Assembly: GCA_023376005.1 (NCBI GenBank)
Contig: CM042150.1
Coordinates: forward strand, 72,511,494 to 72,575,493
Direction: 5' to 3'
DNA length: 64,000 nt
Source: Doryteuthis pealeii
Taxonomy: Eukaryota; Mollusca; Cephalopoda; Myopsida; Loliginidae
Both the position numbers and the translations under genes were made by a program. Positions 24,190 to 35,143 of this stretch are shown in pieces. The notes below the pieces were generated by a model. The model was given only the letters and a program-made list of their open reading frames with translations. It was not told the DNA's origin and searched no databases. The number at the start of each line of letters is the position of its first letter. Within the stretch, counting starts at the first letter, position 1.

Positions 24190-25436
24190 AGATTCTTTTT
24201 TGGGGGGAGGGGAGGTAATCTTTACGGTCAGGTTTCTCTTCTTTGAGCTTTGGTAGTTTGTGGTAAATTGGTGTCCAAGTCTGATTTTTGTTGTCTTTGG
24301 CTTTTTTCCTGATCTTTTTTTACATTTTGTATTTCGGTTAGGAGGTGATTTGGTTGAATTCCCAGTCTTTGGCAAATTGTCTGAATGCATAACTGTCAAA
24401 CTAGGATACATGATTGAGGCTTGGAGTGAGTAGGTGGGGATTGTTTGTTAATTTTATCTCCATTAAGAGTTCAGTGAAATATTTTCAATTTTGTAGTGGC
24501 CCTGTACCAGACAGAAGTGCAATGTAGGAATCTTTTACTTTTTTGAGGCAGTATGTTTTAGTTTGCACCACTCTTTCTACTCCCACGTTGCTCTGTGAGT
24601 ATCTAGGAAAGCTCGTTGTGTGGATGAATCCTGAATCAGCTGCAAAGTTATGGATTTCTGTGCTAGTAAATTGGGACTTGTTGTCTGACATGACTACGTC
24701 GGAGATGCTATGGACAGCAAAGTTGGTTTTCAATTTGGCAAACTGGTTGCTATTGGTTTGGTTGTCAAGACAGCGTATCTGTGAGAATAATAGTCCACCA
24801 TTAGGACGTGTGTTCTGCTGCAAAATCCAAACAGATCAATGCCAAGTCTTGACTAAAGACGTTCAGAAAATGATAAAGGAAGAAAGGGTTACTTTTGTGT
24901 GTATCGGTGTTTTCTACAAGTAGTACAGTTTTTTTATAAGATCTTAAATGTCACAAAAGATGACGGGGGGGGGGACCATATTGAGGATGAAACAAGAACA
25001 CGACACTTTACTATTCCCAATTGTCCCTCGTGAATATAAATATGCTATCCATTTGAACAGTATTCACGAATTTTAGCTGTTTCAGTATCCAGGTTTTGTA
25101 GTTCTTTGATCTGCCGTAACCCGTTTGGTGAAGCTAAAAGAAAGCTGATGGTTCGTATAGCAAGTAGGGTCACATCTCCAATGAGGGAGATGTCTGCTTC
25201 GTCCGGTGATTTTTTAGTGCAACTGATAGGGAATATGCGATTATTTCCTGCTACATTTATGCCCTTCGGTAAGAATAACATGAGCCGCAATCTGAAACGT
25301 TTGATGCATGGTGGCATTTTAGCAAGTTCTGTCTTTTTCTACAGTGATTTTTAGGAAAAGAATATATTTATTTAGTATATCACAGGCCAATATCACTGCT
25401 AGCGTTTCCTTTTCTCTGAAGGATGTCATGTTATGC
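24190..25436 (-). pseudogene. gypsy RNase H end and integrase (minus)
   Basis: Minus strand. 25330-25436 holds an FREKETLAVILAC segment (RNase H), 25045-25317 RFRLRLMLF and NVAGNN, then degraded zinc-binding region. 24485-24823 is the integrase core with VMSDNKSQFTS (SDNGPQF-like, second Asp), TTSFPRYSQSN and VERVVQTKTYCLKK, where the catalytic Glu lies. Frameshifts and stops occur throughout. It joins to 26276-26830 across an insertion. Confidence 0.75.
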
Positions 25437-26275
25437 ATTTAGATAGTTAGCACTTAGAGTTACCTTCCTTAGCGGCCTATTTTAACCGGCGGGACAAATC
25501 CCTTAAGGCACCGTTTTCGTTCCCCTCTCATCACCTGCTTTTAATTTCTTCCTTTTCCATGCTGAGCCTCGTCCAAGAAGAACGAAGATTCTTGCCTCTG
25601 CCAACTTGGCCTATTTGAACCTCGAAGGTAACGTGATTTGAGTTATCTTGAAATTCACTGCTATTCATTTCTTAATTTAAAGTCATTTCTTCTTTATAGA
25701 CCCCTTTTCTTCTTTATAGACCCTTTTCTCCGTATTAAACGGTGTTCATTTCAACGAAATGTATATTTCTTCTACTCCTTTCATGTTAACGTAAAACCTC
25801 TGTTAGCTCAGTAACTTCTTCCTTATTTTCCCCTGTAATTTGTCTGGTATTTAGGGATTAAGACATTTTTGCAACATTTTAACGGACATTCATTAATGCC
25901 CTGCATTAACTTGACCCCCCCCCCTCACGCCATTTACTTTAGTTATTGACACTTAAACTAAGCCTTGCTACATTTTAACGGCTATTCAGCCAGTCTCTTT
26001 GCTATCGGATATTCGGCCTAGATTCTTTGTTTAAACTTAGACAGTCCACGTCACTGTTTTTATTTAATTTACTGTATTGTTTCTTTCTTATATAAAACTG
26101 TATTTTATGTTTCAGCTTTTACCCCTCCGTATGGTGAATACACCTGTCTTAAACCCACAGTAGTTGTCAGAGTCTTCGCTATTTGAAGGAATTTACCTAC
26201 ACGTAACTATCACGGTGCTGACGCCTTGAGAAGGATAGAGCTGTGTAATGTGGAGGTGCGACAAAAGTATAATTA
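25437..26275. mobile_element. insertion splitting the gypsy RNase H domain
   Basis: The host frame breaks after a YLSDAE-like motif (26280) and resumes with the FREKETLAV segment (25436). The 840-bp insert has a short tandem CCCTTTTCTTCTTTATAGAC repeat at about 25695-25730. At its right end there is a plus-strand YHGADALSRIELCNVE segment, itself a pol-like RNase H tail, so the insert is probably part of another LTR element. No clear target duplication found. Confidence 0.55.
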
Positions 26276-26830
26276 GGTTCAGCATCTGAAAGATACCGTG
26301 AGATGTAGATATTGGGTACCGTGATTGTTATCTTGCGTCTGGTACAGGATGGTGTCAATTCCAGCAATAGAAGTGTCTGCAGTTATGTATGTCTCCCGTT
26401 TTGGGTTATGGTGGGCAAGGAATGCTATTTCTTGTTTGTTCCATGTCCATTTAACGTTTTTTTGTGTAGGGGGGGGGGCACTGTAAAGAGGCTGTGATTT
26501 TGGCAAGGTTGGAAATGAATTTGGCCTGTTGGTTTGTCATATCCATGAATCCTTGGAGCTAAGTAATGTTGCTCAGTGGAGGGAATTAACTCTATTTTTG
26601 CGGGACCCGTGCGAATGTCCGTATTGTCGATGATATTGCATAAGAAATTTATAGAGATTTTGTAAAACTCACATTTTTCATTGAGCGTGAGACCTGCATC
26701 CTGCAATAGTTTAAATGTCGTGCGAATGCCACGGTCGTAGATTATATGGTTTTTGGTGTGAACGAGTATGTCATCCGTATCGCAGATTACTCCTCCTATG
26801 TCAACCAGAATTGGTAGGAATTTGTTCAGT
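26276..26830 (-). pseudogene. gypsy reverse transcriptase C-terminal half (minus)
   Basis: Minus strand. The segment TDDILVH (26770-26780, the YxDD box with Y replaced by T) is followed by LLQDAGLTLNEKCEFYK and INFL-x-NIID, then the thumb. Then VKWTWNKQEIAFLAHH and ETYITADTSIAGIDTILYQ, the start of RNase H with its Asp. The finger and palm parts are missing, and a run of Cs breaks the frame near 26470. Together with 24190-25436 it is one decayed pol. Confidence 0.78.
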
Positions 26831-26839
26831 TACTAAAAG

Positions 26840-28100
26840 AAATATTTTCAGTGAAAGAATTGCAGGAAAAGGCAGAACACATTCGCTTTATTAATTCCTA
26901 AATATTTTTAGGTTTTATTGTATTCTAACTGTAATTTCGGTGTTTCTAATGTCTTTAGACTTTAGACTGGCGAGCCTTTCCTAAACATGACTTTCGTACC
27001 AACTGTCCAGACGAAATTACATCCATAAGTCGTCAGTAAATTTTTTACAGTCCTCAGTAAACCTTCTAATTCGTCATCATATTTTGCATATAGAATAGGT
27101 GGTTTATGTTTTTATAAGTAGTTTTATATCCATAATCTGTGCTTTTAATTTGTATGAAAAAGAAGAGATGAAAGTGAGTCTCATTTAATGTTCAGATTAT
27201 TAATTTTGAGTATGTTCTTTTCATAGATTAATAGATTAATTAGTATACCACCTCTCAATGTTTATGTTTTAGGAATATTGGGGATATCTTTAAAATGGTT
27301 TGAACTTTTAAAATCGATTCGTTGGGTACGCTATCAAAAGTTTTTATAGTTAATTCAAGTCATACTTAGGTTTTTCAGTTTAGATCGACAATTCACCTTG
27401 ATCATCTTGTTTATGAAGAGCTGAAACTTGCAACCATATAATTCTTTTTGCTTCCCTTTCGTTCTATGAATTTGACTATTCCCTCTTTTAAAATCGATGT
27501 TATTATTTTATCATCCTCATCATCATCCTCATCATCTGGTATTGATAACACGGATTCTGTTGACCTTTTTTCGCCACCCGTCATATCGGCTATCAGTCTT
27601 GGTAAGTACTCTAAACGGCGTCCAGTGTCCACACAGAGCGGATGAATGTATGATTTTGCCAGTCAGCCAGAACTGGCGTGTCCACGTGTATAAGTACACC
27701 AGAGAACGTCGCTTATAAGTTCGTCGTTACTTCTCCAGTATGTAACACGACGAGTTATTTTTGTTGGCATCAACTAATTTTTAACAAAAGAGGAAAGTGT
27801 AAAAGTTATTTTTGTTAGTTAAAAAATGGTTTTGTTAAAATGGGAAAATCAAAATATTTTATAAATTTTATTTTACCTATCGTATTTACAAATCCAATCA
27901 AAGGATGTTAGAAATCAAGGGGTAGACTTATTTTGGGGGCTGGCGGATAGTACTGGTTGACATTGTCACGATTACAGAATAGCTACAATTTTTCTATATA
28001 AAAGATGCTCAGAATAGTTAAAAATTCAATCAGACCTTTTGCTAGAAGGAAGCTTGGCAGATGATCACGAGTCTTCCTCAGAATTGCTGAAATAAGAAAA
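26840..28100. other. no gene recognised
   Basis: Mostly AT-rich single-copy-looking DNA. A 73-codon open stretch at 27411-27632 on the minus strand has an acidic Asp-rich run from a CAT/CTC repeat and matches nothing I know. Confidence 0.5.
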
Positions 28101-28106
28101 TTGCCA

Positions 28107-28174
28107 CTAGAAGAAATAAACATTGCCGCCAAGAAAAACTCCGATAAAAAACTGACACAGTTCAGTCCCATTTG
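28107..28174 (-). CDS. candidate last exon of the RGS9-binding-protein-like gene (tail anchor)
   Basis: After an AG at 28175-28176 the minus strand gives 2 nt, which would complete the phase-1 end of the exon at 29207-29331, then 21 codons and a TAG at 28107-28109. The peptide ends with a hydrophobic run (CQFFIGVFLGGNVYFF). R9AP proteins end in a single C-terminal membrane anchor, so size, phase and hydrophobicity fit. The acceptor has a weak pyrimidine tract and the hydrophobic run is short. Another exon further left, or outside the window, could equally be the real end. Confidence 0.3.
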
Positions 28175-28189
28175 CTAAATTACCAAATG

Positions 28190-28330
28190 CTAATTAGCAT
28201 AAACCAAAACGCCAGACAAGGCTCCTCAGCGTTTCTTTTCTCTCCGACCTAGTGTTCAAAAACATATTCATCTCCATTATATATGATAATAAAACCGTTG
28301 TTATTGTTAACGGTGTATTGTCTCATTCTT
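28190..28330 (+). repeat. dispersed repeat A, copy 1
   Basis: Shares TTTCTTTTCTCTCCGAC, TATATATGATAATAAAACCG and GTTGTTATT-TTAACGG with 36893-37020. Type unknown. Confidence 0.6.
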
Positions 28331-28689
28331 ATGCTCCAGATCAGAAAACCTCTTCTTTTCTTTTAAGATCATCGTTGCTTGGTCAGCAAGTCTTTTATTT
28401 GTTGTAGTGAAATTATTAGTTTCTTTCGGAATTTCTATCATGTTTTTTCAATACCCTCTTTGTATTGGGTTGCTTTAAAAATAACAGAGGAGTACATTTA
28501 TGTTGTCTTCTCTAATCCATTTTTTCTCTGATATTTCTCACATTAATTGTTTTGATCTTCCTTTGTGTAGCTGAAAGAAGAATTTTAGCAGTCAACATTC
28601 GTAGGATGTCGTCCGGACTCACCATATTGGCTATTAAGGGATCACCTGCCGATCATGACACATATATCTGAAATCTGCGTCCCACATTT

Positions 28690-28828
28690 GATCAAATTAA
28701 TATTTGTTATATTTCTCATGGGTAGTATCTAGTGGTAATACCAGACCCGTTGGTTGATTATAATCTATGCTTCTGTCACAGATTTGACTTGGTGCTCTTC
28801 AAGTGAAGAACACACGACTGCGGGCCAC

Positions 28829-28830
<2 letters not shown>
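28690..28830 (+). repeat. dispersed repeat, copy 2, running into a (TA)n tract
   Basis: Partner of 2885-3025. It is followed directly by a TA microsatellite (28829-28890). Confidence 0.6.
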
Positions 28831-28893
<63 letters not shown>

Positions 28894-28894
28894 C

Positions 28895-29155
28895 TCTATT
28901 AAAATATTTGTTTTAACTTAGCATAATTCCGCTATCAGTGTAAGTGTCGAAAAATCAATCCATTCTCTAATATTTACAATCGATACAGTCGATTTAATTA
29001 TTCTACCATGTTTTGTCACAGGCTGAAAAATCAAAATCATCGCGATTCCGACATTTTGAAATATTTCAAAAAAGAAAAATTAAATAAATCTTATAACTAG
29101 ATTCAAAGTCTTTTACAACATTAAGCAGATTACTAAATAGAACATATGTAATCAC
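28895..29155 (+). repeat. direct duplication flanking the 29207 exon, left copy
   Basis: CTCTATTAAAATATTT, TTACAATCGATACAGTCGAT and ACATTTTGAAATATTTC are shared in order with 29608-29875. The pair brackets the exon at 29207-29331. Confidence 0.75.
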
Positions 29156-29206
29156 ACAAAATTTGCGTAGATTTGAATTATGACAAAAATAATAAGCTGA
29201 TATTAC

Positions 29207-29331
29207 CATGATTATTTCTAGCATTGTTGATCTGATGATTTTCTGTGTCTTCCCATCGAGGCGATTCCCACGGTCTGTGATCGATACTTTGGTTGATTTC
29301 TTCCACTATACATTCCAGCTCACAAACTTGC
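29207..29331 (-). CDS. RGS9-binding-protein-like gene, C-terminal helix exon
   Basis: 125-bp minus-strand exon with acceptor AATCTTTTAG and donor CATG|GTAATA. It takes 1 nt from the exon at 33823-33955, has 41 open codons and leaves 1 nt. The peptide begins QVCELECIVEEINQSID and continues to PWESPRW. R9AP has at this place an acidic helix of the form ELE-x-E-V-x-x-x-x-x-x-ID followed some residues later by a P-R-W motif, just before the tail anchor. This exon and the one at 57486-57655 carry the best evidence for the family. It sits between two direct copies of a repeat of about 260 bp (28895-29155 and 29608-29875). Confidence 0.74.
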
Positions 29332-29607
29332 CTAAAAGATTAAAAAATATTTTTAATGAACATTCTACATAAACTCATATTTCTAGCTTTCATACCCATT
29401 TTAGTCTATGCATCAGACAAGAAACGGCGTTATTATTGTTGTGCCATTAATACAGCAGTCAAAAATTCTTGTGTAATTCTTATGGAGAGAGGTAAAAATC
29501 ATCTCTAAACTTAGAAACCCATTGAATTGAATTATAAAATATATTGGATTCATGACCGTCCGCTCCCACTTTTTCGTGGGGAGCATATATTCACAACCCG
29601 TAAAAAT

Positions 29608-29875
29608 ATACTTATCTCTATTAAAATATTTAAGTTTTAACTTAGTATAATTCCACTATCAGTGTCAATGTCGAAAAATCAATCTATTCCCTAATATTTA
29701 CAATCGATACAGTCGATTTAATTAATGTTTTATCACAGGGGTGGGAGATTGGCTGAAAAATCAAAATCATCGCGGTTCCGACATTTTGAAATATTTCTAA
29801 AAAGAAAAAATTTTATAACTAGATTCAAAGTCTTTTTAAACATTGAGCAGATTACTAAATAAAACATATGCCTTT
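29608..29875 (+). repeat. direct duplication flanking the 29207 exon, right copy
   Basis: Partner of 28895-29155, with a small GGGGTGGGAGATT insertion. Confidence 0.75.
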
Positions 29876-30223
29876 GCTATGTTTCCTTTGTTTCCTTCGA
29901 TAGACATTCAACTCGGATAGAAGGTGCTGCAGTCGCCACCATGAAGATTTCTTGTATGGGGAAAGTCAATTTTATATGTGTGTGGAAAGTCCATTTCTTA
30001 TAGGGTATGTGAGTGTATGTTTTTTTTTTTTTTTTTTTGTCATTTTGGTTTCGTTGAAGGATTCGTTCGTTCATTGGTAGGTTGTTTTTTTTCGTTGGTA
30101 TATTTCGTTGGTGGTTGGGTTTTTTCGTTGGTAGGTTAATTCGTTGGATTTTTCTTTTCTTTGGTGCGAACTAATCCTTTAACTTAAGAGGGTTATTGTC
30201 CAACTCTTTTGTCCTTGACAATT

Positions 30224-30264
<41 letters not shown>

Positions 30265-31062
30265 TTGGTCAGGTCATGACGGAGAATTATGGCTGAAATT
30301 TTTTATTTAATCGTTTACATGCGTTTTGCGTGGGAACGAATTTAAAATTTGAGCATTTTTTTTATCTCCTGTCTTTCTTTTGGTGCAAACTTTAGTATGG
30401 AAACAAAAGAGACATGATTTAGTTGCCTTTTTTTAATTTTTGGAATTAAATCACCAGCTAGGTTGACTTTTGGTCCGTGTATAAGCTAGTAATATGGAGG
30501 TGTCTTTTTTAGACAGCAACAGTCTATTTCCTGCCATAAATGGAATTAAGTCAAATTGTAGTAGGTTAATGTTTAGAATTTATTTTATTTATGTCAGGAT
30601 ATACGGTCATGTAAGTGAATGCGAGTCTTTCGCTAGTAGTGGTCATTTTTTAAGTGAATGTGTAGATTATTAATTCAGAGTCCCTCGGAGTTCATTTTTT
30701 TCTGTGTGTGGGTGAATGTGGAAAAAAAAAAGAATAAAAAATAACATTTAATCACGATTTATTTTGTTTTTTTCTTTCTTTCTTTTGTGCTGAGTTCGTT
30801 AGTTTTTTTATCAGCAAACTACGGTATGTTACCGTGACGAAATTCATATCTTGTCCCTTTTTCTTTCTTTCTTTCTTTTTCTCGATGTACATTTCACGTA
30901 CGTCGGTGTCAATTTTTAAAATTTTTTGTTGGTTGACTGTATGTAAAGAGTCAGAGAGTCACTTCTTTTCTCTGACGTCTATTTTCCTCTGCGCACATGG
31001 TTGAGTTAAAAAAGGAATTGTTGCTGTTAATTTCTTTTTCTTTTGTTTCTCGGCGTGTCTGG
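29876..31062. other. no gene recognised; T-rich DNA with a (GT)n tract
   Basis: A (GT)n microsatellite lies at about 30229-30261, with several TTCGTTGGT iterations at 30070-30160. If the LTR at 31082-31406 belongs to a longer element, this would be its leader, but no gag motif is visible. Confidence 0.4.
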
Positions 31063-31081
31063 TACGTGGGGTCACCATTTA

Positions 31082-31406
31082 TGGGGCTAATTTATGTTCG
31101 TTGGTGCTGGTATCTTATCCCCAATAAAAGCTGGTTCTTTGTTCTTCTGGGCTGGTGAGCTGAAATGGAACTTAGGAAAGAAAGGGCACGAGAAAGGAAA
31201 GAGACAAAGGCAGAAGGTGGCTTTATGACTTAGGATTTATTGACCAGGTCATAGTGGTCTGTAGCGAGGGAAAATCTCCCTGGCTAATAGGACCAGCTAG
31301 ACCCAATTACGGCCTCAGTCCGAATGGCCGAGGTATCTTTTTTGGGGCAGGGAGTCAGTCCTTTTTGTTGGACATGCGCAGATGGTATTTCCGGTGAAAG
31401 GCCCCA
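31082..31406 (-). mobile_element. LTR with adjacent primer-binding-site-like sequence
   Basis: 325 bp. On the minus strand it runs from TGGGGCCTTTCACCGG to CATAAATTAGCCCCA (TG...CA, inverted ends) and contains an AATAAA. Four bases beyond its end the minus strand reads TGGTGACCCCACGTACC (31063-31079), a form common as a gypsy primer-binding site. No coding region of the element is recognised. Confidence 0.45.
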
Positions 31407-32520
31407 TGGGAGTTTGTTGTTTATTTTATTTTATCTTTATTTTATTTTTATTTTCGTATTTTTTAATCCCCACAAGAAGATTGGTGGATGGCTCTGTGGA
31501 CTCAGTAGCAGACAGATATAAGGTCAAGTAGTCAACCAAATGCAGCTACCTTATATCCATGAAATCTAAGAATTTTGGGTTAAGAACAAAAGAAAGGACT
31601 CTTCTTTACCGGACTCCACAACAAATCTACTCACACAAAATACCGCAACAAAAATACCACTTCTTTAGCATGCTTCTGAATTTCACCGAGGGAACCAACC
31701 AAAACAACACCAATTCTTCCTCAAACAGTAAGCCTAAAAAGCACTCCTCTTTTATTATGCTTAATTTGTAATTAGGCGCTCAACGGAAATATTTGAGCAA
31801 GCCTATATTTCTAACAATTTCCCTTACATCTAAGTTGCCTCTTTTCTACCCTTAATGCAGTTTGTTTCATATTTTGTTGTATAAATCATTTTTCATTCTA
31901 TATTCTTATTAAACGAATTCCTTGTCTGTGTTAAAATTGCACCCCGAGGCTGATTTATCTGCCTGCTTGAAACTTTGTTATTCTGTTTTATAATTTGACA
32001 TTGAACTCGCTGCTCAAAACATGTGACTATCACCTTTCCGATTCTTCCTAGCTACCAAATCAGCAGAAGACAGAGGCTGCTAAGCCTTAGCAACGCATTT
32101 CTTCCTTCAAGAATCAGGGCTCTTAACCTTTCTGACTGCGAGGTGTACAAATATTCATTTTTATGCATATTATAGCAGATAATAACATTAACAAACACTA
32201 ACTAACAATGTTTACTTTTGGCGAAATACGAGTATAACCAAATGAAGGGAATTTTCTCTTCGTGTAAATACCAAATGCCATACGTGTGGACGTGGACACA
32301 CGAAAATACCATTAATGGGAAACTTTTTACAGCACTTCAGAAGGATTTGGAGTTATTGGTAGCCGCTCCCTATCCCCAGTGCACCGCTGAGGCACCACAT
32401 AAGTCCCAATCATGCATGTTGGGGCCAGCGGTTGCAGCCTTTGCTATTTTATAGCTTGAACGCACTTGCGGGTTTCCACCGAAAACCAACACAAGTCCAC
32501 AGCATTAGAGCTACAAACTC
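31407..32520. other. no gene recognised
   Basis: Low-complexity T-rich block at 31423-31465, otherwise unremarkable. A 78-codon open stretch at 32218-32454 has no recognisable motif. Confidence 0.4.
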
Positions 32521-32639
32521 ATTAACGCTATGGCACAGGTACCCGTCCGCTCTCAATCTGGCTTTCTGCTGACCATGATCCGGCTTTTCTGGTGACCACG
32601 TTCCTGCGGTATCTCTGACTTACCGGCAAACCACTTACA

Positions 32640-32860
32640 CTCCAGCCCGCCGACGATCCAATCATCTGCTGAAAACGATCCTTCCATTCTACCGACTATA
32701 ACCACAACCTGCCGACGATCCTGTTTCCAGTTGACCACGATCCGTCTTTTCGAGCTGCTGACGATCCATTCATCTGCTGACCACGATCCTTCTATTCTAC
32801 CGACTACCACTCGACCTGCCGACGACCCTGTCTTCAGCTGACCACGATCCGGCCTGCCAC
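32640..32860. repeat. two-unit minisatellite, ~105-bp units
   Basis: 32648-32755 and 32759-32860 share GACGATCCA-TCATCTGCTGA, ACGATCCTTC-ATTCTACCGACTA and CTGCCGACGA-CCTGT. Shorter CGATCC iterations extend left to about 32570. It is GC-richer than the surroundings, and its long minus-strand open frame is a by-product. Confidence 0.75.
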
Positions 32861-33737
32861 AAATCTGCTTTAAGCTGTAGTTCCAAAAGTTACGGTAACA
32901 GCTTAGTAAACTGCCCTCTTGAGGACAAAAACACAAAGTCTATCTCAACCGACTACGAATCCAGTCCACGACGAGACGTTCATAAAGACATTGTCCAGCA
33001 GCTTCATCTCGGTTTGGCATATTTCGAGCCTCCGGAAGACCCATCCGACGACCCTCACCTTCCCGGCCTGCGATACTGACTACTTGACCACTGAAGATAT
33101 CGACAACTCGAATCTATATCCAGCTTTGTTCTCCCAGTTTATGTGCGAGTAAAAATGTCGTCTTGTTATACGCAAAACTTCGTGTCTGTCATCCTTTGAG
33201 TGTTTGTGTCATTCAATTTTCCCTTTCAAAACGTTCGCGTCTTTATCGGCTCCCACGACACTCATATACATATAAAGACCAAAACAAGATACATGTCCCC
33301 AAAAATAAAAAGCACCTTTACGTTCAATTAGCAAAAAGGAGTGTAATACAAAAAGGGATAACTAAATACTTATAGGTCTTCTCATAGGAGTTGTAATACA
33401 ATTTTGCTCTATGAACGGAACGGGATAAAGATGTCCTTAATCCTTGAAAGCGAAGACAGAAAAACCCAGAGATGTTAACTCATCGAAATCAGGTCACTAA
33501 AAAAGAAAGGGCTGAATTGCCACGTGACCAACGGACACGTGACGTGGGAATCACAGCCTATAATCCCAGGAAATATGATTCTGTTATCTCCTTACAAGTA
33601 CTCTCTCTCTGGACAGGTCCATGACAAGGCCATTACCAAAAGTTCAATGAAAAAGAATAAAAATGTATGTTGTAAATTTATAAAAGTAATAATAAAAATT
33701 TCTTTCACTAGGAGTGAAAGAAAAATTCTTTCTGAAT

Positions 33738-33739
33738 GA

Positions 33740-33817
<78 letters not shown>
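33738..33817. repeat. (GA)n microsatellite beside a splice donor
   Basis: About 40 GA units, with one interruption near the start. On the gene's strand it is (CT)n, beginning a few bases after the donor of the exon at 33823-33955. Confidence 0.95.
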
Positions 33818-33821
<4 letters not shown>

Positions 33822-33822
33822 C

Positions 33823-33955
33823 CGTTCAACTAATTTCATTTCCTCTTCTTCATTCAATTGTCTAATTGAAGACGATGTCAGCAGTGATTGGTTCGACTTC
33901 AAACCCATCAAAGGTTCTGTAATTCCTGTGTTGATTAATCTCAATTCGGAGAAAG
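33823..33955 (-). CDS. RGS9-binding-protein-like gene, linker exon
   Basis: 133-bp minus-strand exon with acceptor TTATTATTTCAG and donor ACG|GTAAAT. It supplies 2 nt to the phase-1 end of the exon at 42675-42805, then 43 open codons, then 2 nt. The peptide runs from FSELRLINTG through a serine-rich stretch (SLLTSSSIRQL) to NEEEEMKLVE. In R9AP the equivalent place is a poorly conserved linker with a TG and a Ser/Leu-rich segment before an acidic helix, so this exon is supported mainly by splice sites and phase. A (GA)n microsatellite of about 80 bp begins just inside the downstream intron, next to the donor. Alternative frames of the same exon contain stops. Confidence 0.7.
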
Positions 33956-34134
33956 CTGAAATAATAATAATATGAAATTAAGATTCTACTACTCGCTAGA
34001 AATATTTATCTTTCCTTGGATGTTTGCGAGTTTGTAACTCTACTTAGGGTCGAGGTTAATTCTCATCTCACTGAGTGTTTGATCACTTATAAAAAGCGGA
34101 CACAAACGCCTCATCACTCGGGCCAAACTCTACG

Positions 34135-34850
34135 GACCTCCAATTTGACGTGTCAAATTTAACCCACCCCCCATATTTAAAACAGTGAAACTTGCATAAA
34201 GGTTAATATTATCTTGAAAATGTTTGGTCCATTCAAAAGAAGAAATATTAAAAAAAATAAAAAAAACTCCTAATGATTTAAAAAGAAATTTTCAGCTTAC
34301 GGAAATAATGAAAATTATTAACAAAAACAATGTTTACATTTCGCACCGTTAAATTAATTGAAATTTAACGCATCCAAAAAGTTACGACTACCGGCTAAAA
34401 AGCCGGTAGTCGTAAAAAAAATTCTATGAAAAATCAACTAATCATCCGATTTTCACGAAAATTTCCATAATTACTTACCTTTAGATGAAATTATGTTTGA
34501 AATAGGTTTTATCTAAAATACATAGGGAAATATTTTTTACGAGGTCTATCCCTCTATTTAATTTTATGAAATATGAAAAAATGAATCCATAAAAAACGAA
34601 TTTTAATTTTTTCTATACAGATAAGAGTCTGAATAATTATGTCAAAAGATTTTTATAAATTTCTATATGGGAGTTTTTGTAGTAAAAACTTATGAATTCT
34701 GAAATGAAAAATGCCAAAAATGTCTTTGAAACTTTTTTTCTTTTTTAATTGATATAAACTATATTCTATTGAATTGTGAAAAAAAATTTAATTAATTTTT
34801 AAGAGATTTTTAATTCTTTTGTGTGATTAAATTTTGATAGTACATTTTAA
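34135..34850 (+). repeat. second copy of the ~700-bp AT-rich repeat
   Basis: Partner of 22555-23240. It contains a perfect 15-bp hairpin at 34382-34415 that the other copy lacks. Confidence 0.65.
34382..34415. repeat. perfect 15-bp hairpin, AAAA loop
   Basis: TTACGACTACCGGCT, loop AAAA, AGCCGGTAGTCGTAA. It is GC-richer than its surroundings. The homologous place in the 22.8 kb copy has no hairpin. Confidence 0.85.
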
Positions 34851-35042
34851 AAGTAAATTTTAATTGTAAATTTTAACTTTAAAAAAGTAAATTTTAATTG
34901 TAATTTTTAATTAATTCAGAATTATTCATCAATAACAGATTCGATAAATATACATTTGAAGATTTGTCTGTTTTGGTATATAAAATGCCAATATTTGTTG
35001 ATTGCTGGACTTTTTGATTATTGTTACCACTCCATTGATATC

Positions 35043-35079
<37 letters not shown>

Positions 35080-35097
35080 GTAATGATGATGATGATG

Positions 35098-35141
<44 letters not shown>
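35043..35141. repeat. (AAT)n / (GAT)n microsatellite
   Basis: Perfect AAT units interrupted by TAATGATGATGATGATG in the middle. Open frames here give poly-Asn or poly-Ile and are not genes. Confidence 0.95.

Positions 35142-35143
<2 letters not shown>

Noticed and set aside
27411..27632. 73-codon acidic minus-strand ORF, considered as a host exon
   Set aside because: It starts without ATG, the acidic part comes from a TCA/TCC simple repeat, and the plus strand has an equally good GTAAGT donor at the same place. No family resemblance and no phase link to the RGS9BP-like exons.
27983..28171. Longer 62-codon hydrophobic frame at the candidate last exon
   Set aside because: It is in a different phase from the one required by the exon at 29207 and has no ATG-led or spliced context; the shorter in-phase frame was listed instead, at low confidence.
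32218..32454. 78-codon plus-strand ORF
   Set aside because: No recognisable motif, no neighbouring exons with matching phase, and length within chance expectation for this amount of sequence.
32553..32936. 127-codon minus-strand ORF with repeated SADEW/SADDW segments
   Set aside because: The peptide repeat simply reflects the ~105-bp minisatellite in GC-richer DNA.
33736..33975. Plus-strand ORF with an RE repeat running into the host exon region
   Set aside because: Translation of (GA)n. The real coding strand here is minus, as splice sites show.
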